64,000 bases of DNA, taken from assembly GCF_949628215.1 (NCBI RefSeq), contig NC_134277.1, forward strand, positions 32,935,058 through 32,999,057, written 5' to 3'. This DNA is from Phalacrocorax aristotelis (lineage: Eukaryota; Chordata; Aves; Suliformes; Phalacrocoracidae). Of the stretch, positions 36,982 to 47,590 are shown piece by piece. Under the pieces are notes generated by a model. The model was given only the letters and a program-made list of their open reading frames with translations. It ran no database searches and had not been told where the DNA came from. The position numbers and the translations under genes are program-made. The number at the start of each line of letters is the position of its first letter. Position 1 is the first letter of the stretch.

Positions 36982-37318
36982 GTAAGCGCTACAGCAGGAA
37001 GTAAAACTAAACAGCGGGAACAAAATTCAGAGTTTTTTATTGCATTTGAAAAGTAGCCCAGACGCCTCCCCTGCCCGCAGTGGGAGGGTGAGTTAGGAAG
37101 GCGAGCGCTTTGCAAATGCCTCTCGCTCCTTTTCCTTTATCTTGCTTCCCTGCCGGATAACCCATAAACCCGGCGTTCCCGGACGAACCTCCCTCGGGAA
37201 GTAACCTGCCCGAGAGAGCCGGTCCCGCAGGACTCGCACGGGGGCGGGAGGCTTGCTCGGGGGCCGCCCGGCGAGGCACATCCCAGCCTGGGACCAGCAG
37301 CATCTCCCCTTGCGCGGC

Positions 37319-37360
37319 TTCCCCGGAGGCGCCGGTTCCCCGGAGGCGCCGGTTCCCCGG
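37319..37360. repeat. 17-base GC-rich tandem repeat, about 2.5 copies
   Basis: The unit TTCCCCGGAGGCGCCGG occurs twice without mismatch (37319-37335 and 37336-37352) and then in part (37353-37360). It lies in SOSTDC1 intron 1 about 140 bases from the exon 1 donor. Exact identity suggests a recent duplication or a length polymorphism. Confidence 0.9.
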
Positions 37361-37415
37361 GCGGGGCAGAGCGGGCTGCGGCAGCGCCGGGGCTGCGGCG
37401 GGGGGCTCCGCTCCC

Positions 37416-37445
37416 GGGGCCGGGGGGGACCAGGGGCCGGGGGGG
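37416..37445 (+). other. G-quadruplex-prone run
   Basis: Four runs of four to seven G within 30 bases (37416-37419, 37422-37428, 37433-37436, 37439-37445) satisfy the standard G-quadruplex pattern on the plus strand. That is the template strand for SOSTDC1. The run starts about 50 bases into intron 1, close to the exon 1 donor. Confidence 0.75.
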
Positions 37446-37496
37446 CGGACCAAGGGCTGCGGGGCGCAGTGGAAGTGCCGCCGGGAGGATACTCAC

Positions 37497-37701
37497 TGTT
37501 ACGGTCGGATCCCGCGCTGGTGTAGTGCCTGCCGCCGTTCCTGGCTTGGTTCAACGTGCTATTGCTGCTTGGGCTCGCTGCAGCAGGTTTAACGACGTGC
37601 GAATAAAGGATCTCTGTGGCATCGTTCTTGAAAGCCGAGTAGCTTTTCGTGAAGATGCAAGCTAGGAGAAAGCCATAGAAGTGAATGGCAGGGAGAAGCA
37701 T
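37497..37701 (-). CDS. SOSTDC1: SOSTDC1 exon 1: signal peptide and N-terminal segment
   Basis: The first coding exon runs from ATG (37701-37699) to the donor A|GTGAGT at 37497/37496: 68 codons plus one base of Asn69. It starts MLLPAIHFYGFLLACIFTKS, a hydrophobic secretion signal probably cleaved around residues 20-23. The segment after it, FKNDATEILYSHVVKP, is characteristic of SOSTDC1 orthologues. Asn47 in NST is a likely N-glycosylation site. The rest of the exon is a flexible Ser/Asn/Gly-rich linker ahead of the cystine knot. The start is secure: it gives a proper signal peptide, lies about 60 bases downstream of where the TATA box predicts transcription to start, and yields the family's usual 206 aa. 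The gene sits upstream of CRPPA on the same strand. Confidence 0.98.
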
Positions 37702-37785
37702 GGTTGGTTCAGTCTCTGGCAGAGCTGGATGAAATCTTTTTCCTCTGCTTCTTCTGGGTAACTCTGAAATTGCTCTTGAAGGTTT

Positions 37786-37910
37786 CCTTTATATATTCAG
37801 AGAGGCTTGGCATTCATTCAGGTGTAAAGTTGTGGATAGCTTCAGAATGAAAACCCACAAAAGGGGTGGGATCCCTACATGAGCCTGCGAAGACCTTTTA
37901 CCAATCGGAG
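37786..37910 (-). promoter_or_regulatory. SOSTDC1: SOSTDC1 core promoter (TATA box, CACCC word, inverted CCAAT)
   Basis: On the minus strand TATATAAAGG (37795-37786) is a strong TATA box 85 bases upstream of the ATG. It predicts a start near 37760 and a 5' UTR of about 60 bases. Further upstream are CCCACCCCTT (37870-37861), a KLF/Sp-type CACCC word, and a CCAAT word at 37901-37905 in inverted orientation. A TATA-type promoter fits a developmentally regulated, tissue-restricted gene, in contrast with the CpG-island promoter of CRPPA. Confidence 0.7.
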
Positions 37911-38316
37911 AGAAGGCTGCAGTAAAGGAGGAGTTAGATGCACTAATTGCAGGATTCCTGTTTGGGGCTTCTGAGGGTACCAGAGAACTCTGAGGCACCG
38001 CACAGCAGCATTCGGGCTGAGGCTGCCCTGCGAGGGCAGGCTGCCGGCTCTGCCCTGCCATTCCGCAGGGCCCTGCCTGCCTGGAGGTTTTGTGTGGTGG
38101 GACTGACACGGTGGCAGAATCGGCCTTGTGCAAAGTTACGTCCCCTCTTCTCGAACGTGACTTTCAGAAAACTTGCCAGCTCTGTAAGGATGCAAAAGTT
38201 TACAGAACTTACAGAAGACTGCTAGATACACAAATGCTGTCTGCTATATACCCAGACCATTTAAAAAAATATTGTGAATAATTTAAAGCTGCCTCTAGAT
38301 GCTTTAAATTATGCAG

Positions 38317-38326
38317 CTTTGATCAA
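38317..38326 (+). promoter_or_regulatory. Candidate TCF/LEF site upstream of SOSTDC1
   Basis: CTTTGATCAA at 38317-38326 contains the perfect TCF/LEF core CTTTGAT(C/G), about 560 bases upstream of the predicted SOSTDC1 start. The gene acts within Wnt/BMP feedback circuits, so a Wnt-responsive site would make sense. An eight-base motif occurs by chance every several kilobases, and other matches exist in the window (for example ATCAAAGG near 22220). Confidence 0.3.
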
Positions 38327-40584
38327 CAAGGAGCACTGCTAGAGAAAGTACTTGTTTTAGGGGAATATTCTCTCCCTAGTGTGCGGAGTTACAAGTATCT
38401 ATTTCTGTATCACCACGCATAAAAAGCATCTCCTCTAGGCTCCTTAGTACAAACATATCCATATTCATAGCCTCTCGCTATGCTCATTCACCAAACTAGT
38501 CTTTTTTAGTTTTGTACATTGCCTAGAGCATTCTTATATTTTTAATGTATTATTTTGTGTAATAAAGAAAACAAAGAGGAAAGAATAGTCCTTATTTTGA
38601 CATACTGTTTTACTGTGTCACACACTTATTTCATTTTACATAAAATTGTATGGCCCAAATCCAAACACTGGTATAAATTGAGATGCTGTCAGTAGGCCAA
38701 TGCTTGTCTGCATAACGGTGAATGCTCTGTAGATTTTCATTCTAAATTAAGCAACAGTGATCAACAATGAAAGTTATAGCGTTCTAATTAAAAGGAAACC
38801 TTTTTCTTGGGAGAAAGCACAACCAGCCAGGAGGCCACGTTACATATAGGTTAGACTTTAATCTCACTTACACACTTTGTAACTGAGTTGATATCTATAG
38901 AGTCATCCTGGATTTTATTTGCTGTAATGAAAGCAGAAGTGGCACACAGGTCAGTTATCTCTACTGCCAGTCAAAATCTCAGTCATTCAGAGAAGACAGC
39001 TTTGCTTCATCCTAGTCACAAGCAGGCATTTGTCTGTATCAGTAACACTTTCCTCTTGCATCACTAAGAAAGTTACCCTGGATTTCAGCAGGAGTAAGGA
39101 CAGATCCACAGTAAGTGCCAAATTGACAGCCTTCGCTTAGAAGACACAGGAAAAACAGGAGTGTTGCAAGGTGAAGTGAGTTTTACTGGCAGAGTTGTGT
39201 GTGGGGAAGTTGAGTTGATTGCCTGCATCTATTATGACTAGCCCAACCCAGTTCTGGAATAACAAGAATGTTGCAAGGCAGAGCGAGATCTTTCAGAAGA
39301 GTAAGGTATGGAGGAGTGGGATCACTGCTAACCCCTGACAAAGCTCCAAGTTCCACTCTAATGGAACATCCTATTTAACCACAAAAGCAAAGGTGTCCAT
39401 TTTAATTTCTTTAGAAAAACAGTAGAAAGTGAAAGTTTCCTTAAGCAAATTATCAAAGAAGATATATACGTTACAGACCATTAATATTTGAGCATTGTTT
39501 TTCTTCAACAGCAGCTAACCAAAGGTCTACTTTGTATATGTTCAAGTCCTACTTCTTTTTTTCTCATATTCACAGATCATACAGATCTTTGCACATCTCA
39601 CCTTCCCTGCAGGATAGTCTCTCTGCTAACTGAGCCAATATAATTTAAAGCACGGAACCCATTTTCCAGTTATCTGCAGTGCCTGTGGATACCAGTCAGG
39701 GGGCCTCTTCCTAGTAGAAAGATTTTCCCACAGTAGGAAAGACTTGGGAAAGTCCAAAATTTCCTTGAGAGCTGTTTTCTTTGAAATAAGGCATATAATC
39801 TTCTCACTGGAAAAAATGTATGGGACCTTGGAGTGGCTATTCCTAGACTGGGTCTGCAAGGAGCTTGCTAAACCTCAGCCTTTTCAGCTTTCAATGAAAG
39901 CTAAAAAATCATCCTTTCAAATTTGGGCTACACGAAACCATTAAGTCTGTCATGTACTTCTCTTGGTCTTGTCACTTAGAAAAGGGAGACTTCAAGACAA
40001 GGCTCTTAGAGCCTTTGTAAAGGGAAAGTTTGGCCCTGAATTTGCCAGAGGAAAGATAATACAGGTTACCTCATTTTTCTGGACACAGAGTAGACATTAT
40101 TTTAATTCCAGTTGTATTTTCCACGTGTTACAAATGTTGTATGAAAGTCTCATGATTTCAGTTCCTTGGTCAGTACTGTCAGCCTCCCTCCTTTGAAAGG
40201 TAAGCAGGCTTCTGAGGAGTTTGTAAGTTGATTTGACTGATAATTTCTTTTGTCAAACCTAGAGCTTGCAGCCTTTCACTTTTTCTGAGTCTTCCTGAGA
40301 GAGACAAGAAGTTGCATGAGGGAAAGGGATGCTAGTCAGTCAAATTTGGTCCTCACAATCAAAAGGTGTTTCTTAATGCTTAGCTCAGAACAGGTTCCTA
40401 GACTCAAAATACTTTTTGCTATCGTCAGTTAGATGATTGTGATGAGTTCTCAAAGGTAAAGGCTGTGAGTTACCCACAGTGTATAGTCTGTCCTTGTTCT
40501 AGTCAGTTTCGATAGCTTGTGTAGAACATTGCTCTGTGCTTAATCTCTAATATTGGCCATAAGGAATATATTACAGAAGGTCTT

Positions 40585-40735
40585 TGAAGTCTGTACTGGC
40601 TTCCTTTTTGCCTCTGGGCATAACTCAGGATGTTCTTATTGATCTATAAAACCCTATATGCTTTGAGTCGTAGGCAATAAATTCTCTCTCCTTTATCTCC
40701 CATTAGACGCTTAAGATCAGCCAGGGCATACTGAC
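40585..40735 (+). repeat. L2/CR1-type LINE reverse-transcriptase fragment (decayed)
   Basis: In the plus-strand frame beginning CTG at 40591 the translation reads LYWLPF, then MFLLIYKTLYALSR, with stops in between. This matches the C-terminal reverse-transcriptase signature of L2/CR1/Rex-type LINEs, usually LHWLPV..RI.FK.LLL.YKAL.GL.P. The following residues keep the pattern L.P..P.RRLRSA. Two in-frame stops and substitutions show an old, dead copy. The boundaries outside the recognisable 150 bases are not visible. Confidence 0.6.
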
Positions 40736-42326
40736 TATACCTGAGTTTCTGGAGAGGTTGAATGCTCAGCATGAAGAGCCCAGGAGACTGGATTTTACAG
40801 CTCCTAAAGATCCATGAGACTCCATTCTGCTGCTTGGCATGGTGTAAAGGCCACTGTTTAGCTAGATCCTTGAAAGGTGACTGTGGGGAAGGTTCAGGGA
40901 AGAAACACGTTAACCAGTTTAATTTAAATATTTGTACATGCACCCAGGGATAAAGTGCTACATTTAACTGCATGCTTTTTTCACCTTAACAGCTTCTGGT
41001 ATGTTAACAGCCTTGCTTCACTCTTCAGAGAGAATGGTATCCAAAGTTATCCACACCTTAAATCTTGCTTTCTCTGCTTTCTGTGATGGAAAAAAACACA
41101 CTTCTCTCAATGGATGCATAATAATACAAGGCATATGTTCTGTAAAGATCCCAAAAGATAATTCCCTCCTTCGTGGTCATTTATAAGTCTGTCAGGATCC
41201 CATCCTCCATGTTTCTTAGACACTATAATGATGTCCAAAGGGCAAAGTTTTGCGCGGAGTGCACACACCTGTCTAGCAGCACAAAACACCCACAGGGAAT
41301 AGAAGGGTAAGCACTGACAAGTACAAATGACTGCCAGAGTGCCTTGTCTTTGCAACTCACATGATCACTGAACAGGCACAAAATAAGAAGGAATTCCCAA
41401 TTTTTCATAAACCTTGGGCCTGCCCAGTTTTAATAATGACAGGAAAAGGCCAGAATTAGAATGAAGGCTGCACAGAAAGAAAGGTTTAAAGATTGTTTTT
41501 ATATTTTTATTGTTAGTCCCAGAGAGAAGACCATTAGACCACTTCTGACTTGTTTCCAAAGGCAGATACTTTGAGAGAAGTAGAGGCTCAGATAAATTAC
41601 TCCAAAAAAGCAAATGACATTTATTACTTTGCACCTTAAAACAGAAATGGCTGTCAGGCTATTTTCTGTTAAGCAATACGCATATTAGTAATGTACTTCA
41701 AAGCAGCATAAAATGTGATTTGGAGCATGATAAGAGAACTTGTCTGAAAGTGAGGTAAAATTGTAATAAATGCAACTGTTGAGAACTTGTAAGCTGTTGT
41801 GCAACAAGTTAGCATAGTTTTAAAGCTCATACAGAAAACATGTTAGAGAACCAAGATAGTCCCCCCCCGCATATTCTCAAACCAAAGATTTTTTGGATAC
41901 TGAGGTTTTTCTATACTAAGTGGTACTTTTTAATTTTCTCAGTCAATTACATCTGAGAGACTCAATGGAAAACATAACATATATTCTCATTAACGAGAAT
42001 GACTAATTAGTTCTGATTTATGTCTTCTTCATCTCCCTAAAATTTTGTATTACATTTTTATTTTTTTCTACTTGCACTTATACATAATGTAGACAGAATA
42101 ATTTAGGTCAGGCTGTGGCTTCAAAGGAGGCAATTTATCACTTTTATTGAAAAAGACATTAAACAGACTGAAAAGGGGAAAATACTTATTTTGAAATTCT
42201 AGGAAAATTTACAGTAGAGTGTAGAACTGTCTTCACTAATTATAATTGCCACCTCTTATTGAGCATTTGCAGTAAGATTTTAAGACTAGACTGAAGACAA
42301 TGTGGCTTATTATCATCCAAAATACC

Positions 42327-42366
42327 TTCTATGATTGAAGAAGAAATTCTATGATTGAAGAAGAAA
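42327..42366. repeat. Perfect 20-base tandem duplication
   Basis: The unit TTCTATGATTGAAGAAGAAA occurs twice back to back with no mismatch (42327-42346, 42347-42366). It is not simple sequence, so it is probably a recent replication-slippage or repair duplication and may be polymorphic. Confidence 0.95.
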
Positions 42367-42499
42367 AGTAAAACAGGGCTTTACAAATGAAAAAAATATG
42401 AGAATAACAGCTTGTTTATTTGGAGTAACATTTCTGGAAACTCTCAGGTAACATTGAAATGTAACCCTTCTATTTTAAAGATATTTAGGGCAATAAGGC

Positions 42500-42650
42500 A
42501 GGATTTTTTAATATGCATAGACACTGAAGTCAACTGGACTTCGGTATCTACATACTTTCTAAAATGTTGCCCTAAGGAGTGAAAGTCCTATTGATTTTCA
42601 GTGAGCCAGTCACTTAAATGCTTTTGAAAATTTTACCCTCAGGTTAAAAT
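42500..42650. repeat. Possible remnant of an old amniote MITE-like element
   Basis: Words such as CACTGAAGTCAACTGG, ATTTTCAGTGAGCCAGTCACTTAAATG and CTTTTGAAAATTTTACCC resemble short palindromic nonautonomous elements common in reptile genomes, built around GAAGTCAATGGGAGT and TTTGAAAAT ends. The copy is badly decayed and I cannot name the family. Confidence 0.35.
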
Positions 42651-44225
42651 TCTGAAACTCCTACTCAGTGTTAAGCAGGCAAAGTCCCATCAACATGCCC
42701 CAGTTGCAAATAAAATAGAAACTGAGTAAAGGTTTTGAAGTCTGTCTTGTTTCTTTACATGTAATTAACTGAACTCTTAATATATCACTATGTTTCAGTA
42801 AACTGCTTTGTGTTTCTAATTACGTGGTCTGAAATGATTACAGTGTATTTAAAAAATGCACACTCTACAACAAACCAGCTAAGAAAATCTGGCATAGTTT
42901 CAGGATTTCCTAGGCAAACACTTGCCAAACCTGTTGTTAGGTCCAAAGTCGTAATTTAAAAACAAGCCTACAAGGTATCTGGAAGAAGATTCCTCTTTCC
43001 TTCCTTCTGCTCCATCTCCCACTCCCTTACAAGGAAATCACTTTACCTTATCAAAACAGAGCAGTTACTGACGTTTGTCTCCTGGTAAGAAACCTATCCC
43101 TGCTACATTCAGATTTTAGATTTGGCTAGTACACATTCTTGTTAAAGAAAAAAAGCTACCTTCACCAAGAACGTTAGTGTCCAAATCCTGCAATCAGATA
43201 AACATGCACAACTCCCTACTGAAATTAAGGAAGTACCGGAGGGCAAAACCTGGCCCCAAATTAGAATTTTAATAATTGTAATACTGTGCAATCCTTTCCC
43301 TGCCAAGAGGCAGAAATAGCCCATCCTGCACAACAAATTCATAGGCTTACCATGTACTCAGTGTCAGGGTTTCACTTATAACCCCTGAACCAGAGTATAA
43401 TTGAACAAAGCATATACAACTCATTAAAATGAATCCATCCAATATTACGGCACATTTGTACAGTACTGAAAATCTTTTATTTGTACATGTAGGATCTGCT
43501 ATAATCCAGCAAATGTTTCCACATTATCACCCCAAACAAAGTTTTAAACACTGGGAACCTTAATTAAAATGGAGATCTGTCTCTCTCTCAAAGGTTCTAT
43601 AAGAATATCGTTTCATGGGTTGGTTTTTACTCTCAGCTACTGATATTTCCTTCCTACCTGAAGTTAGTTTCAGTCACCTAATTCTATTTTAATTCCCAAA
43701 CTGTTTCATGCAATCAATGAATGAGTCAGGCAGAATGAAATTAAGACACAAAACCATGTATCTCCTGCCTACGCAGACAGTAGAGCCCATTCCAGACTTC
43801 CTTTCCAGCCATTTTAATTACCTTGAATTCACATGTAAAAGAAAATGTAACAGAAAGAGCTGATAGATCCCTGCCAATTGAGATCTCCTCGCTGGAATGC
43901 TCTAGGATCTCTTTTAAGACAATAAAATTACATTTTTACTAAACTAAAGGTTAGTAAAACTTACTATGACTACAGTACAGCCCTAACTAATAAAGCGGCA
44001 AAATGCACACCGAGAGGCAAGTTTCCCAAAATGCTAGGGCTAAGTGCTTAACAGGTTTTTAGGCGTTTTTATAGTGAGAACATTTTGTTGTTGCTGTTGA
44101 CTCACGTACACAAATGTGATGTATAGAGAGGAGACAGAGGATGGGGAGGGTATCTCTTCAGAGGCTTTTTTTGCACAGCTGAAGCTTCAAGAGAGGAAAA
44201 GTATTTGAGATACTTACTAAGGCTG

Positions 44226-44288
44226 CATACTTGTCCAATGTCATAAAAAGCTAGTAAATCAGGCAGGTCCAGGAGGCAATCTGGGGAC
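44226..44288 (-). repeat. MIR-family SINE fragment
   Basis: ACTTGTCCAATGTCATAAAAAG followed by CTAGTAAATCAGGCAGGTCCA matches the antisense of the MIR core, normally ACTTGCCCAAGGTCACACAGCTAGTAAGTGGCAGAGC. The weaker stretch just before it (GCTGAAGCTTCAAGAGAGG) may extend the match. It is a short, old copy. Confidence 0.5.
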
Positions 44289-47180
44289 AAATTTTATAAG
44301 ATAGGTATTCTGAGGAGATTCTGTTAACTAGTAAGTGGCAATGCATTTCATACACATTTATGTAAAAAATTAGTGGAAAAGAATTTTAGTAGTTTCTATG
44401 ACAGATGAAAGGCCCTGTTGCTGTAGAGCTCCTTACAATAGTAAAGAACCGTATCTGTGAGGTTTTTTTTCCTTTAAGGAAATTACTTAAAGGAAAATTA
44501 CTTAAAAACTACTTCTACTTCTATATGTGCAAGAAGTTATGGCATAATTTCTGTTTTATAGTTGTAGATGATGTCAGTAAGTGTAGTTGCACCTCAAATG
44601 CCTACATGAACTTCTAGGTTGTGCCCACTCTAGCCTATATCCAGGTTTACATCTTCTTCTTACATTAACTGTACTGCATTTACATATGTAGCATGCTATG
44701 AATTGTGCACAGAATAGGTATTTTGTGCTCCTTCTAAAAATACTATGGAGAATATGAAAGAAGGATATCTTAGAATAAAATATTTGTTCTGGACAACCCA
44801 ATACATAATTCTTGTCAACACACAGTATCATTATAAGGTCTGTTAAAAAAGCACTAAAACTGAACTACTGGAACTAATTTACTCAGTAAGACTTTAATTA
44901 CTTTCTCTGTTCTTAAGTGAAGTGAGGAAAGTGGTTATTTTATTACTATTCATTTAGTCAACAAGTATAAACAAAATTGAATGGATATGATCATTACTAA
45001 GGACAGAGGTATATATGGCCATGAAATACTTTATTTTATAGAAAACACTGTCAAGAATGAACTGTTTAAGATAGATAATTTGTTTTATAAATCGTCAGAA
45101 GGAAGAATTATGCATGCTTTTGCTGCAGCATTAACTTTCTTTAAGAGTCCAATTCAAATCTTGTTGAGGTCAATAGAAATCAGTTGTCTCAAAGTGAGTT
45201 GGGTTTAGAGCCTCCATGCAGTAAAGCAATCACCAAGAGACTAGCTGGCAGCATTCCGATAATCTGTGTTCATAGCGTGCACATTAAATTAACTTAAAAC
45301 ATCTGTCCAGTAGGTGGCATATGAGATCTCATAGTCTAAAAAGTAAATAAAGCAATGGCATGTCACCAACAACTCAGGAAAATGATATTTCACCAGTTAG
45401 GTCTAAAAGGCCAATATGAACTATAACTGTCCATATGCGGCAACCAGTGTGGTCTTTTTATTAGCTTTTCTTTAATTATCATTATTAGATTCACATTTCC
45501 ATGTTAAAAAGAACCCATCATATTTGTGAATAGCATGGTTATAAAATATTTTATTTATCCAGCTTGTTAAAAATAGTTTATATTTTCCATTTTTTCCATT
45601 ACTTAATGTTTATTACTAATGTCAGCACACTTGTGCTTATGCTGTGGTGGCAGTCCTTCCCAAGTCCTCGTTCCAAATGTCTGAGGGAAGACGTTTCCTC
45701 GTTCTTCCTGACAGAAGTTTAGTCTGCTTAGAGGTCATTAGTGAATGCATCATTCCCTAGAAGCCCCCTTCCCCTCCGACATGTATTGCTTCCTATGGAC
45801 ATTCAGCACTGAAACTCCAATTTCAACCTCATGCCACATGCAGTAATGCCACCGTAAGAAATCTGGGACTGTCCTTGCAAGGGAGGCTTGGGAATCCTCC
45901 ATTCCCGTTCAAGCCCTCTTTGTATCACTAACTGTTCTTTATTTTGATATAACAGGTAATGTAGCAGTGACTTAATACCGCATCACCACATACAACTAAA
46001 CACCGCTTTGTGAAACTACAATACCTGAAAGAACTTCAAAATATCTTAATTATCCCACACACAAAGATTAAAGGAAGGAAGACAGTCCCAGGAATACAGA
46101 GACTGCTTAATGTTATCATACTTCAGGGTTACTCTTGGTTATTAAGGTCCTTTTTGGCTAGGGATGTTGCAGAGGATTGAAGTCGCTCATTGTTTGCCTT
46201 ATTACCTTCAGCAAAACATCTGAGGAGCAGCAACACTGAGTTTGCTCTCCAACTCTAGCCTTCAGCTTTGTGGCACACGTAATCTTTGCATGGTAAAAGT
46301 TCAGGCTGTATCCCGAACCCTAATTGGTTTGGGCTCCAGCATCAAAAGTTGGTGGGGTACTTGAAAATATCTCATTAATCTAATCTTGTGATTTTGGGGG
46401 CATTACAATGTTTTTATGTCTAGGATTTGCATCTATACTGTCAAGCATTTATGGATCTCAGAATATTCTCAAGACCTGACTCTCCCATAATTCACACCAC
46501 AAACCCTTAGACTAATACCAAGGCGTTATTTTAGCATGAGTGCCAGGAGGTGGAAAAACTCTCGCTATACTCAGAAACACTGATTATACTCAGCAGCTTT
46601 GTGTGGGCCAAGCTTTTGTTCAGGCAGTCTGCCTGGCCTGCACCCAGGCAAAATCAATCATAGTAATGGTTCATCAGCTAGTACTGGGAGGTTGTTTTTC
46701 TTTATAACAGTGTGGATTATTTAAAACCAAGCTGTGAGTGGCCTGTGTACAAAAGTATAGATGGAAAATTTGTGGGACATGTGGCTTAGTGTGCGCATGC
46801 GTGCAGTCAAAACCACTCTTCAGTTTGTAGTCTAGACATGGCCTTATGGCTTGGATTTGGAAATACTGAACCTCACAGAGATGAAAGTAGGGTTTAATAC
46901 CCTAAGGCAGATGTGTTGGAATGTGGAGAAAACCTAATAATGCAGGTTACTTTAAAGTCTGCCGGATAACTGTGGTCAATCCTGCTCTTTTAAATGGGGA
47001 GGGGGGAATTTCATCCCATCAAAATTTGGCAGGTACAATTCAAGATAAATAGTTTGAATCTCTAGTGACTGTGGTTTGGAAACAAAATTACGCTTCTAAT
47101 AAATTTCTGTAAATTTTCTTTCCGAATGTTCTGCTAAACACAACTTCTCTCTTGGAGGCAGCTGTAATAATACAGTATTT

Positions 47181-47234
47181 TACATTTATAAAGTGCTTTT
47201 CATCCTGGAAATTCCCAACAGACTTTGCAAACTG
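47181..47234 (+). repeat. Fragment of an old amniote SINE tail
   Basis: TTTATAAAGTGCTTTTCATCCTG and GACTTTGCAAACTGC resemble the ATAGCGCCTTTCATCTGAGGATC...AAAGCACTTTACAAAC sequence found at the end of widespread amniote SINEs. The match is from memory, about 50 bases long and imperfect. It lies 300 bases from the tRNA-like piece at 47526. Confidence 0.4.
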
Positions 47235-47525
47235 CATTCGTTCAAAATCGCCTAACTGTGACTTAACTGCATGGGGAGCAACAACCAGACATGGAGGAAC
47301 AATGCATACCTTGGACCACAGAAGTTTTGGCAAAAAACACTAGACTAAAAATTTATCACTATTGAAAGAATAATACTTTTTTTTATCTATATGACATGGC
47401 CAGGACCCTGGATTTCTCAAAATACTCAGTTGATTTTAAACTTTACCAGTCCACTAAGTACCTGGGAAGGTAGAAAAGTGAAATGATTTGGTTGGGACTG
47501 GAATAGTAATAGCCAGGGTGTCTTA

Positions 47526-47590
47526 AAACTAATGCTTAGAGCGTTAGGCTTTCCTTGCCAGATATATCTGGGTATTAGTTCCAGCTCTCT
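47526..47590 (+). repeat. tRNA-like head of a MIR-type SINE
   Basis: AAACTAATGCTTAGAGCGTTAGGC resembles the D-arm of MIR-like amniote SINEs (CCTAGTGCTTAGAGCA..GGGC). GGGTATTAGTTCCAGCTCT matches their B-box region (GGGTTCTATTCCCAGCTCT). Spacing between the two is tRNA-like. Decay rules out a functional tRNA. Confidence 0.5.

Larger units (their letters stand above)
35280..37496 (-). other. SOSTDC1: SOSTDC1 single intron
   Basis: The 2217-base intron has donor AACA|GTGAGT and acceptor TGCAG|AT. It splits an Asn codon (A plus AT) after residue 68, which restores the expected junction. The exon 1 end is CpG-dense, with a 17-base tandem repeat and G-runs. The middle contains AT-rich homeodomain-type words at 36050-36215 and a stretch at 36820-36990 with paired GATA words, a plus-strand TATA box and a consensus splice donor. 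No coding exon is supported in it. Confidence 0.95.
37040..37520. promoter_or_regulatory. SOSTDC1: CpG island at the SOSTDC1 exon 1 / intron 1 boundary
   Basis: A GC-rich, CpG-dense block begins near 37040 and ends within exon 1. Unlike the CRPPA island it lies downstream of the start codon, mostly in intron 1, while the promoter itself has a TATA box and ordinary base composition. Several open frames of 90-140 codons in it are composition artefacts. Edges are by eye. Confidence 0.75.

Noticed and set aside
37037-37525. Open frames of 90-140 codons next to SOSTDC1 exon 1
   Set aside because: They lie in the intronic CpG island and in frames unrelated to the SOSTDC1 exon. Composition is artefactual.
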